Shown here: positions 46,617-55,160 of the stretch, piece after piece
Layout: the number at the start of each line of letters is the position of its first letter
Numbering within the stretch: position 1 is the first letter of the stretch
Assembly (NCBI RefSeq): GCF_003634275.1
Contig: NZ_RBWY01000001.1
Coordinates: 1,051,955 to 1,115,954 of the forward strand
Direction: 5' to 3'
DNA: 64,000 nucleotides
Source of the DNA: Orbus hercynius
GTDB taxonomy: Bacteria; Pseudomonadota; Gammaproteobacteria; Enterobacterales; Orbaceae
Translations under genes and position numbers: made by a program
The notes under the pieces: model-generated
Database searches by the model: none
What the model was told of the DNA's origin: nothing
What the model saw: the letters and a program-made list of their open reading frames with translations, nothing else

Positions 46617-49313
46617 TTAAAACCATTGCCCAAATCGTTTGATATAAATTGTTTTCATCAACTGTGCAACAAGGCAGTAGCAAACTAATGTGCCAACTAA
46701 CCAAGGGAAATATGACCATGGTAACGGCTCAAGTCCAACTAATGCACCAAATGGTGAGAACGGAATATAAATACCCACAGCCATAATTAGAATCGTCATA
46801 ACAATAACAGGGAATGCGGCTGTACTTTGGATAAATGGTATTTTTTGTGTTCTTAACATATGTACAACTAATGTTTGTGATAATAAACCTTCAATGAACC
46901 AACCTGAATGGAATAGTGACTGTGCTTCTAGGTTATTTGCAGAGAAGACGAACCACATTAGCGCATACGTTGTAATATCAAAAATAGACGATGTCGGCCC
47001 AATCCAAACCATAAATCGGCCTATATTTGGTGCATTCCATTTTCTTGGTTTTTGTAAAAACTCCTCATCCATTTTATCCCAAGGTAAAGAAAGCTGTGAA
47101 ATATCATATAACAAGTTTTGAATTAGCAAATGAATGGCCAGCATTGGTAAGAATGGAATGAACGCACTAGCGACTAATACTGAAAACACATTACCAAAGT
47201 TCGAACTGGCCGTCATATTTAAGTATTTCATGATGTTACCAAAAGTTTCACGACCGCGAATCACCCCTTCTTCGAGCACCATTAAACTCTTCTCAAGTAA
47301 AATAATATCCGCTGATTCTTTCGCAATATCGGTTGCTGTATCAACCGATATTCCAACATCTGAATCACGTAATGCGGGTGCATCGTTAATTCCATCACCT
47401 AAGAAACCAACAGTATGACCATTATCTTGAAGTAATCGGATGATTCGTGATTTTTGTAATGGTGTCAACTTAGCAAAAATAGTGCGCATTTCCACTTGCT
47501 CTTTTAACTGCTCATCACTCATATCTTCGATTTCAGTGCCTAAAAGTGGCTGCCCCGGTTCAAGTCCAACCTCGCGGCAGATTTTGGTGGTAATAATTTC
47601 ATTATCGCCAGTAAGAACTTTAACCGCAACACCGTGCTCACTTAATGCACTGATGGCTTCACGAGCACTCTCTTTTGGTGGATCTAAGAAAGTTAAAAAA
47701 CCCCGAATTGCTAAAGCAGATTCATCAGCAACGCTGTATTGTGTTTTCGTTTCGCTAGCAGGGATATCTTTTAATCCAACCGCAAGTACCCTAAATCCAT
47801 CTTGGTTATATTGATATGCAAGTTCAATGAGTTGCTGTTTTCGTTCTTCTGTTAACGCAATGTATTCACCATCTTCATAAACATAAGAAGCAATTGATAA
47901 CATTTCCTCAACAGCGCCTTTACAAATCATTAGATGATTATCGTTACCATTTTGTACAACTACAGATAAACGACGGCGGATAAAATCAAAGGGTAATTCA
48001 TCGATCTTATTATATTGGCCAATACCGAGTTTACGAACGTTAGATTTTTGCTCAGCAAAATGAATAATTGCTTTATCCATTAGATTTTTCATGCCACTTT
48101 GGTAATGGCTATTAATCCAGGCAAGCTTTAATACCGATGGATCAACTTTACCTTTGATATCAAGATGTTGCTCTAAAATAATCCGATCTTGCGTTAGGGT
48201 TCCTGTTTTATCAGTACAAAGCACATCCATCGCACCAAAGTTCTGAATCGCATTTAATCGTTTAACAACAACTTTACGTTTAGCCATCCCAACCGCGCCT
48301 TTGGCTAAATTAGCACTAACAATCATTGGTAACATTTCTGGCGTTAATCCAACAGCAACGGCTAATGCAAACAGCGTTGCCTCGCCCCAATCACCTTTGG
48401 TTAAACCATTAATAAGCAGTACAATTGGTACCATAATTAACATAAAACGAATGAGTAACCAGCTAACGCTGTTAACACCTTTGTCAAATGACGTTTGTGA
48501 TCGCGTACCAATAATTGATTTGGCTAATGAACCAAAATAAGTATCAGCACCTGTTGCTACAACGACCGCTTTAGCTGTGCCACTTACAATATTTGTGCCC
48601 ATAAAACAGATGTTATTGGTATCTAATACATTCGATGATTCACTGCTATTTTCAGTTGAATTCTCACTTTTTTGTGATACCGCACCTAAAGTGTCATATT
48701 TTTCCACCGGAATTGATTCACCGGTTAATACGGCTTGACTGACAAATAAATCACGAGACTCGATAATTCGCACATCAGCAGGAATCATATCACCAGCAGA
48801 AAGAAAAATAATATCACCCGGTACAACTTCATCAAGCGGAACCTCCATTCGTTCAGAAGACATATTCTTATGAGGTCGGCGTGATACAGTCGCGGTTGTT
48901 TTTATCATCGATTTCAACGCTTCTGCTGCTTTATTCGATCGGTATTCTTGCCAAAAACGTAATAATCCACTTAACGTCACCATGACAAGGATAATAACAA
49001 CCCCCGTCAAATCAGTCTCTTCCCCACTTTCAAGAGGTAACCAATAATCAGTGAAAAAGCTAACTGCAGCTAATATGAGTAATACAAAAATAAATGGATT
49101 ATTAAATGCTATTAGTAACTGTACGAATGCTGATGGTACTTTTTCTCTTGCAACTTCATTTTTGCCATAACGCTCAATTCGAGATTTAGCATCAGCAGTA
49201 GTGAGTCCGGATAAATTCGATTGTAGATTTGCGAGCGTACCATCAAGGCTGTTTTTAGACTCAAGGAGCGCTTTAACGCGAGTATTATTTTTCGCTTTAA
49301 CTTGTTGTTTCAT
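46617..49313 (-). CDS. mgtA: Magnesium-translocating P-type ATPase
   Basis: 898 residues, the E. coli MgtA length. Mg2+ importer of the inner membrane. P-type landmarks: LTGESIPVEKYD, the phosphorylation motif VLCTDKTGTLTQDRI, KGAVEEML, GFLTFLDPPKESAREAI, VLTGDNEIITTKICREVG, GFLGDGINDAPALRDSDVGISVDTATDIAKESADIILLEKSL, and the MgtA-type helix ending FGNVFSVLVASAFIPFLPM. It is preceded by a long leader with its own promoter and small ORF, which suggests Mg2+- or translation-controlled elongation as known for enterobacterial mgtA. Confidence 0.97.
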   Translation of the reverse strand: MKQQVKAKNNTRVKALLESKNSLDGTLANLQSNLSGLTTADAKSRIERYGKNEVAREKVPSAFVQLLIAFNNPFIFVLLILAAVSFFTDYWLPLESGEETDLTGVVIILVMVTLSGLLRFWQEYRSNKAAEALKSMIKTTATVSRRPHKNMSSERMEVPLDEVVPGDIIFLSAGDMIPADVRIIESRDLFVSQAVLTGESIPVEKYDTLGAVSQKSENSTENSSESSNVLDTNNICFMGTNIVSGTAKAVVVATGADTYFGSLAKSIIGTRSQTSFDKGVNSVSWLLIRFMLIMVPIVLLINGLTKGDWGEATLFALAVAVGLTPEMLPMIVSANLAKGAVGMAKRKVVVKRLNAIQNFGAMDVLCTDKTGTLTQDRIILEQHLDIKGKVDPSVLKLAWINSHYQSGMKNLMDKAIIHFAEQKSNVRKLGIGQYNKIDELPFDFIRRRLSVVVQNGNDNHLMICKGAVEEMLSIASYVYEDGEYIALTEERKQQLIELAYQYNQDGFRVLAVGLKDIPASETKTQYSVADESALAIRGFLTFLDPPKESAREAISALSEHGVAVKVLTGDNEIITTKICREVGLEPGQPLLGTEIEDMSDEQLKEQVEMRTIFAKLTPLQKSRIIRLLQDNGHTVGFLGDGINDAPALRDSDVGISVDTATDIAKESADIILLEKSLMVLEEGVIRGRETFGNIMKYLNMTASSNFGNVFSVLVASAFIPFLPMLAIHLLIQNLLYDISQLSLPWDKMDEEFLQKPRKWNAPNIGRFMVWIGPTSSIFDITTYALMWFVFSANNLEAQSLFHSGWFIEGLLSQTLVVHMLRTQKIPFIQSTAAFPVIVMTILIMAVGIYIPFSPFGALVGLEPLPWSYFPWLVGTLVCYCLVAQLMKTIYIKRFGQWF

Positions 49314-49920
49314 AGTTTATACCTAATTTTCTATTCAAATATATTGCCACTAAAAAAATAGCAGATACTTAAATTCATTAGTTATGTGTAAATTAGATCA
49401 TCAGTTTATTTAAACTGATAACAGTAATGTTCACAGACAATAACTAATAATGATAAAATAATCGCTATATTTGAAAATAACCTACGAGCTAGCCGATCAA
49501 AACTGACTAGTTAATAACGTATTAAAATTTTCAATATAGAATATAAGAGTATTAGATATAACTTGGTGGTTCTAATAGTTGATTAGAATAACATGAAGAA
49601 TACAACACAAAATGTGATGCAATTAAATGATTGAGATGTGTTTGATAGCGTTTTAATAAATTGAATTGCATATCGTTCACCGTTACCGATTTTTCATTTG
49701 CCGGCAGTGAACTGAAAAAATAGATTATTTAGACAAGTTCATTAACCGATAATAATGATGCATTTAAAACTTACCCCCAAATAATTCGCGGGGGGACCCG
49801 ATTGAGTATCCATATAGCTCCTGTAAATTGAACTCAAATTACCTTCAATGATTTTTGGTTTTTTTAATCTGTACAAATAGTTAAAATTTATGTAAAGAAT
49901 ACGTGAAAACCCTAAAAGGC
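49314..49920 (-). promoter_or_regulatory. Long 5' leader of mgtA
   Basis: From the predicted start (about 49920) to the mgtA ATG is about 600 nt, twice the length of the E. coli mgtA leader. It contains a 23-codon ORF with Shine-Dalgarno (49742-49813), a C5/G5 hairpin inside that ORF (49774-49778 with 49790-49795), and a further stem with outer arms GTTCAC/GTGAAC (49678-49713 region). The last 350 nt are AT-rich without obvious structure. This is a candidate attenuator or Mg2+-responsive leader; the mechanism is inferred by analogy. Confidence 0.55.
49742..49813 (-). CDS. Putative mgtA leader peptide (23 residues)
   Basis: MDTQSGPPANYLGVSFKCII plus IIG. CAGGAG (49823-49818) is four bases before the ATG. 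Codons 7 and 8 are CCC CCC (Pro-Pro), located in the C-rich/G-rich hairpin of the leader. Salmonella and E. coli mgtA leaders encode the Pro-rich MgtL, whose translation speed sets the fate of the transcript; this ORF is in the matching place but shares no sequence with MgtL beyond prolines. A longer in-frame reading from 49927 starts upstream of the predicted transcription start and is rejected. Confidence 0.5.
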   Translation of the reverse strand: MDTQSGPPANYLGVSFKCIIIIG

Positions 49921-49926
49921 GCGCCA

Positions 49927-49956
49927 TTTATACCTTTTTTATTAATGCGTTGTCAA
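49927..49956 (-). promoter_or_regulatory. Promoter of the mgtA leader transcript
   Basis: Perfect -35 TTGACA (49956-49951), 18-bp spacer, -10 TATAAA (49932-49927) on the minus strand. It is the best sigma-70 match in this part of the window. No clear PhoP box was found upstream. Confidence 0.75.
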
Positions 49957-50023
49957 CCTTATTTTCGTATGATTACAAAAAACAGGATATTGATAACTTA
50001 ATGAGTAAGTTAAACGGTAAAAT

Positions 50024-50075
50024 ATACTGTTACAATTAACTGCAACCTTTCGATTTTAGTTAATTGTAACAGTAT
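50024..50075. repeat. 18-bp perfect inverted repeat downstream of rsmC
   Basis: ATACTGTTACAATTAACT (50024-50041) and its exact complement (50058-50075) flank a 16-nt loop. It lies between the end of rsmC (50101) and the mgtA promoter. It may serve as the rsmC terminator (ATTTTA follows on the minus strand), but the perfect long AT-rich stem is unusual beside the others here. Confidence 0.75.
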
Positions 50076-50100
50076 TTGTGGTCGTTAAGTCCATTTAAGC

Positions 50101-51132
50101 TTAGTTAGCTAAATATACTTTAAATTTTGTCGTTTGAGCAATCACGTCAACACGTTTGAAGTGCTCAGCAAGCAAACGATGGTAAGGTAAAAAAGAATTT
50201 GCGACAATGCACAATTTCCCATTAGCTGCTAAGTAGGCTCGACTTTGTGCAATTAATGTCTCTATAGCTGAATAATCAGTTTCTTTGCCATCATGAAACG
50301 GAGGATTGGAAACAATCAGATCAAAACGTCCATTAATATCACTAAATACATCACTCGCGATTACCTCACCATCAATTCCATTAGTCAGCAAAGTTTGTGT
50401 GGTTGAGGCTAGAGCTACAGCACTGACATCAACGCAGATTAACTCAATACTTGGATTAATTTTAGCGACAACAGCAGATAAAACGCCACATCCGCAGCCA
50501 ACATCTAAAACACGTCCTCTAATTAAAGATGTATTATCAATTAAAGCATTTAACAATAAGTCACTACCGGTATCTAATGTTCTTTGGCTAAAGACGCCAG
50601 GTAAATTATCTATCTTAATATTTAGCTTATCTAACTGTAATTCATACTGATGCCACCATTGCTTAATATCAAAGGCTAATCGACTATCGGCATTGAAATG
50701 ATACAAACTACAACGCCTTGCGGTATCTATTTTTTGAATAGTGCCAAACGACGTTAATAGTGTTTCTGCACTTTTCACGCCACTTCGATTTTCACCCACA
50801 ATAAAAATATCTGTCCCTTGGGCTAAATGATTAAGTAAGTAGGCAAGCTGAAACTGGGCTTCATGTTTATTTTTTGGCCAATAATAAATTAACGTGTTAG
50901 TATTTTCATAACAAGCATCTGTTGGCATCACACCAAATTCAATTAACTTATCTGAATACCGCTTTTTTAATTGTGAATAAAGATGGAATAATGTGCAGTG
51001 AATTTTAGTGGCTGCAGTCTCTAGTTGCAACACATAATCATCATGAAAATCACCAGCCACTAAAATGTTTTTGCCATAAAAGAGTGCTTCATGACGTTGT
51101 AGAACTTGACTCGATGGCGTAAGTGCCGACAT
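50101..51132 (-). CDS. rsmC: 16S rRNA (guanine(1207)-N(2))-methyltransferase RsmC
   Basis: 343 residues. Makes m2G1207 in 16S rRNA. Two tandem methyltransferase-fold halves; the active C-terminal half has GVFSQRTLDTGSDLLLNAL, VLDVGCGCGVLSAVVAKINP, and the target motif FDLIVSNPPFHDGKETDY. GAGG precedes the ATG by eight bases. Divergent from holD, the usual enterobacterial arrangement. Confidence 0.96.
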   Translation of the reverse strand: MSALTPSSQVLQRHEALFYGKNILVAGDFHDDYVLQLETAATKIHCTLFHLYSQLKKRYSDKLIEFGVMPTDACYENTNTLIYYWPKNKHEAQFQLAYLLNHLAQGTDIFIVGENRSGVKSAETLLTSFGTIQKIDTARRCSLYHFNADSRLAFDIKQWWHQYELQLDKLNIKIDNLPGVFSQRTLDTGSDLLLNALIDNTSLIRGRVLDVGCGCGVLSAVVAKINPSIELICVDVSAVALASTTQTLLTNGIDGEVIASDVFSDINGRFDLIVSNPPFHDGKETDYSAIETLIAQSRAYLAANGKLCIVANSFLPYHRLLAEHFKRVDVIAQTTKFKVYLAN

Positions 51133-51214
51133 GTATTTAACCTCAAATAAAAAATCTTTATAAAAAATAGGATAGATTATACAATTAACTTTTACGAATC
51201 ACTAATAAAACCCT

Positions 51215-51640
51215 ATGAATAATCAAGATTGGTATCTAAATCAGTTTGGCATTACGCAATATCTATTACGTAAACCGGCTGTACTTAAAGGCGAAGCATC
51301 AATAGATATTGCTGAAAATATTCAACTAATTGTCATTACCCAATCTGAGCCCATTCATAAAATATTTAGCGACATTCTAACAGCAATTGGGGTAAGTAGA
51401 GAAAACTGTCTAATTTTATCCCCTGCTCAACTTATTTTGCCGCTAGATCAGATTAAGCAAGCCGTTTGGTTTATTAATGAAATGCTACCAAATAATTGGA
51501 TTGATTCGCCAGTAATGAATGAAAAGATGATCATTGAAACACCCTCATTAGTTGAACTAGCCGCATCTCCTCATTTAAAACGTCAACTTTGGAATACACT
51601 TTGCCAATATGAAAATTATTTCAACACTCACTCATGCTGA
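51215..51640 (+). CDS. holD: DNA polymerase III psi subunit
   Basis: 141 residues. Links the clamp loader (through chi) to SSB. HolD is poorly conserved, but NQDWYLNQFGITQYLLRKPAVLKGE at the start, DILTAIGVSRENCLILSPAQLILL-like region DILTAIGVSRENCLILSPAQ, and SLVELAASPHLKRQLWNTLCQYENYF at the end align with E. coli HolD. It overlaps rimI by 32 bases, and the holD-rimI order is conserved in enterobacteria. Confidence 0.92.
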   Translation: MNNQDWYLNQFGITQYLLRKPAVLKGEASIDIAENIQLIVITQSEPIHKIFSDILTAIGVSRENCLILSPAQLILPLDQIKQAVWFINEMLPNNWIDSPVMNEKMIIETPSLVELAASPHLKRQLWNTLCQYENYFNTHSC

Positions 51641-52058
51641 TTTAGATGATGCTTATCGAATCGAAATACAGTGCCATCCCATTGCTTGGAGTAAAGCCAC
51701 GTTTCACTCCAATCAAGGTGAACGATACATCAACAAAAAAGTGACTATCAATCAGCAACTAGTGGGTTTTTTGATTTGTCAGCAAGTTGTCGATGAAGCG
51801 ACCTTATTCAATATCGCCATCCATCCTTGCATGCAAAAACAGGGGTTAGCAACGAGCTTACTTACGGATTTGATTGAGGAACTAGCAACAAAAAATGTTC
51901 ATACGCTATGGTTAGAAGTCCGGGCCTCAAATCATACCGCGATTCACCTTTATGAACGTTTAGGCTTTAATGAAATTACAGTGCGAAAAAACTATTACCC
52001 AACGGCTCATGGTCGTGAAGATGCCATTATCATGGCTTATACGATTTCACGATTATGA
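51609..52058 (+). CDS. rimI: Ribosomal protein S18-alanine N-acetyltransferase RimI
   Basis: 149 residues, GNAT fold. Acetylates the N-terminal Ala of ribosomal protein S18. Acetyl-CoA motif IAIHPCMQKQGLATSLLTDLIEEL (Q/RxxGxA/G), then LEVRASNHTAIHLYERLGFNEITVRKNYYPTAHGREDAIIM, characteristic of RimI. The start lies inside the end of holD (32-base overlap), so it is co-translated. Confidence 0.95.
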   Translation: MKIISTLTHADLDDAYRIEIQCHPIAWSKATFHSNQGERYINKKVTINQQLVGFLICQQVVDEATLFNIAIHPCMQKQGLATSLLTDLIEELATKNVHTLWLEVRASNHTAIHLYERLGFNEITVRKNYYPTAHGREDAIIMAYTISRL

Positions 52059-52080
52059 TAGAATAATTCGAGAGGAAAAA

Positions 52081-52695
52081 ATGGCAAAAGCATTACTTTT
52101 CGTCAATGGCGAGCCCCCAAAAAATTACCCAACCGATTTATCGCAATATCAATATATCGCATGTACTGATGGCGCTTACCATAATTATCTCACTCAGACA
52201 GATATTACGCCAAATTTTATTATTGGTGATTTTGATAGCTTGCAAAACCAACCTATCGATAATCGTATCGATATAATTCATACCCCAGATCAAAGTAAAA
52301 CTGATTTCGAAAAAGCATTATTGTTCTTGGCCAATAAAGGCATACATCAATTTGATATATACGGTGCTAATGGCCATGCTAGCGATCATTTCTTAGGTAA
52401 TATTTCAGTCGCCATGCGTTATTATCATATCTTTGAATTACGCTTTTATGATAACTATTGTGACTTCTTTTTCGCAAAAAAATTTACTACGTTAAATCAC
52501 GTTAAGGACAAAACGATCTCTTTAATTCCGTTATCTGAAGTAAAACATTTAACGATTACTGGATTTAAATATCCCTTAACAAATGAAACAATAAATTTTA
52601 ATGGATTAATAAGCCTTCGTAATCAGGCCATCGATGATCTTGTAACTATCTCATTTGAACAAGGCGATCTGCTTGTTTTTATTTCCACACTTTAA
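52081..52695 (+). CDS. Thiamine pyrophosphokinase
   Basis: 204 residues. Converts thiamine and ATP to thiamine diphosphate. Motifs: IACTDGAYHNYL, PNFIIGDFDSLQN, TPDQSKTDFEKALLFL and IYGANGHASDHFLGNISVAM. In the last, the usual GGRxDH Arg is not present (GHASDH), a variant. ATG 52081 has AGAGGAAA upstream and starts 22 nt after rimI, so it is third in holD-rimI-TPK. E. coli uses ThiK/ThiL instead; a salvage route from host thiamine is likely. Confidence 0.88.
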   Translation: MAKALLFVNGEPPKNYPTDLSQYQYIACTDGAYHNYLTQTDITPNFIIGDFDSLQNQPIDNRIDIIHTPDQSKTDFEKALLFLANKGIHQFDIYGANGHASDHFLGNISVAMRYYHIFELRFYDNYCDFFFAKKFTTLNHVKDKTISLIPLSEVKHLTITGFKYPLTNETINFNGLISLRNQAIDDLVTISFEQGDLLVFISTL

Positions 52696-52932
52696 TAAGG
52701 TTTACCTTACATTAATGGATAATGGCTAAAGACTGATTTTATATAAACAACTTACAAAACTAAATTTGACACTTACAATGCCTTACAGTATTATCCAAAC
52801 TATAATGAGATTATATTTTCAGTGAGTATAAAGCATAAATGATGCCCTTATTTACTAGGCAATATGATAGCTTACTCATTGAAAATTTTGAATAAAGATA
52901 TTTATCAAGGGTTAATAAAGGTCATTTTGATC

Positions 52933-53679
52933 ATGAAAAAAGTCTTCTTGCTATGCTGTTCGGCACTATTATCACAAGTTGCATATGCTAATAATAATAT
53001 CCAAAGTGTTATCGATGCTTTCACTAACTGCGATAGCAGTTTTTTTTATCAACTCAAGTCTAACGCGGAAAGTTTTGAGGATATAACGAATTTAGTTATC
53101 CAAGATGACATAGCTTATATTCCCGTTGATGATATCACCGCTGATGACGGCAATATTAACTATTTTTTACAGCCCCTACCCTATCGTGGATTGACCATTG
53201 TCGGATATCAAAATATTGCCATTGAAACATTATCTCTTGGTCAATATTACTATTGGGGATTTGTCATTGATGGCACTGTTGATAGCGTTAAACAATCCCT
53301 AGATCAGTTGTCATGGCAAAAATATAACATTACCAGTTATGTTGCAAATCCATTGACCTATGATCGTAAAAATAAACAGCAAGGTTGGCAAAATAACCCC
53401 TATGTTGTTGATGGTATTATTCCGCGTATCTGGACCATCGAGAAATCGTTATATCTAGAACCAATCAACGAGAATCAAGTTCACTTAGTGTGTTCGATGC
53501 AAGGTGATATTACAAAATCACTACTTGACTCTATTCACCCAGATATCAAATATATTCGTAATCAGCCCAATGAGAAGCAATCGGACACAGACGTACCACA
53601 AAATACACAAACCAATACACAAACCAATACAGATCAGAATTTATCCACTGATAATGCGCGAATTGAATCAGGAATATAA
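52933..53679 (+). CDS. Secreted protein of unknown function
   Basis: 248 residues. Signal peptide MKKVFLLCCSALLSQVAYA, cleavage likely after YANN or AYA. The mature part has two Cys (TNCDSSFFY near its start, HLVCSMQG late), many Tyr/Trp, and ends in a low-complexity tail with a NTQT tandem repeat. ATG 52933 is chosen because it begins the signal peptide; the frame is open further upstream. I do not recognise the family. It is followed after one base by a second secreted protein and then a terminator, so the two are an operon. Confidence 0.75.
   Translation: MKKVFLLCCSALLSQVAYANNNIQSVIDAFTNCDSSFFYQLKSNAESFEDITNLVIQDDIAYIPVDDITADDGNINYFLQPLPYRGLTIVGYQNIAIETLSLGQYYYWGFVIDGTVDSVKQSLDQLSWQKYNITSYVANPLTYDRKNKQQGWQNNPYVVDGIIPRIWTIEKSLYLEPINENQVHLVCSMQGDITKSLLDSIHPDIKYIRNQPNEKQSDTDVPQNTQTNTQTNTDQNLSTDNARIESGI
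53603..53630 (+). repeat. 12-bp tandem repeat in the tail of the secreted protein
   Basis: ATACACAAACCA occurs at 53603-53614 and 53615-53626, followed by a partial third copy. It encodes Asn-Thr-Gln-Thr units; expansion or loss would keep the frame. Confidence 0.75.
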
Positions 53680-53680
53680 A

Positions 53681-54181
53681 ATGCAAACAACACGCAAAAT
53701 TTTTCAATTTATTGGTGGGTTAGCTTTATTAACTATCACATACTCTGCATTAGCTGACGTAGCTGATACGAATAAAAACGACACTAATTTCGTCACTAAC
53801 GTTCCCGCTCAATATATTCCCCTAGAACGATCTACGTTTGGTCAATCAACCACGAATATGTATATCGACAGAACATCGATAAAAACGCACCCATATAATC
53901 GATTCATTCGAACTTATACTCAGATTACAAATTATGTGCCCGCTATTACACAAGAAGTGGACGGTAAACAAATTACCTATCACTCTGTTGTGATTGAACA
54001 GTACGCTAATTGTGATAAAAAAGAGTATGCTAAAGGTATAATTAAAGTTTATGAAAGTGATTTTGGCCAAGGTACATTACTTGATACCAATAATATGCCA
54101 AGACGTTGGGAAGAGACTAAGCCAGATAGCAAAAACAGGCAAAACTTAAGCATTATTTGCTCATTGCCAATTAACCCATAA
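53681..54181 (+). CDS. Secreted protein, surface-adhesin E-like
   Basis: 166 residues. Signal peptide MQTTRKIFQFIGGLALLTITYSALA. The mature part has the layout of the small surface-adhesin-E domain: YIPLERSTFGQSTTNMYIDRTSIKTHPYNRFIRTYTQITNY, a middle VVIEQYANCDKKEYA and final LSIICSLPI, with two Cys that could pair. The family call is tentative. Its ATG is one base after the stop of the upstream secreted protein, so translation is coupled. A strong terminator follows. Confidence 0.6.
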   Translation: MQTTRKIFQFIGGLALLTITYSALADVADTNKNDTNFVTNVPAQYIPLERSTFGQSTTNMYIDRTSIKTHPYNRFIRTYTQITNYVPAITQEVDGKQITYHSVVIEQYANCDKKEYAKGIIKVYESDFGQGTLLDTNNMPRRWEETKPDSKNRQNLSIICSLPINP

Positions 54182-54190
54182 TTAACTCAA

Positions 54191-54218
54191 AAATAAGGCA
54201 GATTTCTGCCTTATTTTA
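54191..54218 (+). terminator. Terminator after the secreted-protein pair
   Basis: An 11-bp stem AAATAAGGCAG (54191-54201) with CTGCCTTATTT (54206-54216) and loop ATTT, then TT. A- and T-flanks on both sides make it likely bidirectional with convergent ybgI. Confidence 0.8.
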
Positions 54219-54269
54219 CATTTCACTTAACGAATACATGTTTCCAATACGTAATCAGCTGGCACGATA

Positions 54270-55019
54270 TTAGGCTGGGTTATCAATATCAACAAATATT
54301 ACGTCAAGAGAATAACGATCAGCAAGCCAATCGCCTAATGCTTTAATGCCATACCGTTCAGTCGCGTGATGACCTGCCGCATAAAAGTTGATCCCATATT
54401 CTCGTGCAATATGAATAGTACGCTCAGATACTTCCCCCGTCATAAACGCGTCAAATCCTAACAAAGCAGCTTCTTCAATATAATCTTGCCCACCACCGCT
54501 ACACCAAGCTATGCGTTTAACTAAATTAGGGGCATTGTCGCCGCAAAATAGCACCGGTTGTTTTAATGTCTCTTCGATATAAGTTTTTAAGTGCATAGCA
54601 CTCAGCGGATGAGTAAGTGACCCTTTAAACAGTAAATCAGTGATATCTTGCCGCTCATCAACCGTGATCCCCAAGTTAGTCGCAAGTAAAGCGTTATTGC
54701 CGATCTGATTATGACCATCTAATGGTAAATGGTAAGCAAACAAATTGATATCATGAGTCAATAATGTTTTAATACGATGGTGCTTAATTCCTGTTATTGT
54801 TACGGGTTCATTTTTCCAAAAATAACCGTGATGAACTAAAACCGCATCAGCGTTAAGCCTCACCGCTTCATCAAGTAATCGCTGACAGGCAGTTACACCT
54901 GTGACGATCTTTTTGATCTCTTTTTTTCCTTCAACTTGTAATCCATTAGGCGCAAAGTCTCGGTAGAGCTTTACTTGCAAAAATGCATTAATAGCTTGTT
55001 CTAAATCGGTATTTATCAT
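54270..55019 (-). CDS. ybgI: Nif3-like dinuclear metal centre protein YbgI
   Basis: 249 residues. Forms hexameric toroids with a di-metal site; annotated in E. coli as GTP cyclohydrolase 1 type 2 homologue, exact role uncertain. Metal ligands: AVLVHHGYFWKNEP (His-His), AYHLPLDGH (Asp/His) and FYAAGHHATERYG. FAPNGLQVEG near the start is family-typical. Minus strand, divergent from fbp. Confidence 0.94.
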   Translation of the reverse strand: MINTDLEQAINAFLQVKLYRDFAPNGLQVEGKKEIKKIVTGVTACQRLLDEAVRLNADAVLVHHGYFWKNEPVTITGIKHHRIKTLLTHDINLFAYHLPLDGHNQIGNNALLATNLGITVDERQDITDLLFKGSLTHPLSAMHLKTYIEETLKQPVLFCGDNAPNLVKRIAWCSGGGQDYIEEAALLGFDAFMTGEVSERTIHIAREYGINFYAAGHHATERYGIKALGDWLADRYSLDVIFVDIDNPA

Positions 55020-55160
55020 TGTTTTTCCGCCATACTTTTTTTACTTAAAAAACTAACTAACGCGATGTGAATTATAGTCGATTTCTGATTTTAACTCACG
55101 TATATTTGTACTTCGTTATTATTACAACTCCCATAAGATTTGATTCAACAGGATCCAGAT

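Noticed and set aside
47134-48540. Plus-strand frames within mgtA
   Set aside because: They are antisense to conserved P-type ATPase motifs and show no independent start signals.
49742-49927. 61-codon minus-strand reading frame upstream of mgtA taken as a whole
   Set aside because: Its first codon lies in the predicted -10 region, before the likely transcription start, and has no ribosome binding site. Only its last 23 codons, which have their own Shine-Dalgarno, are kept as a leader ORF.
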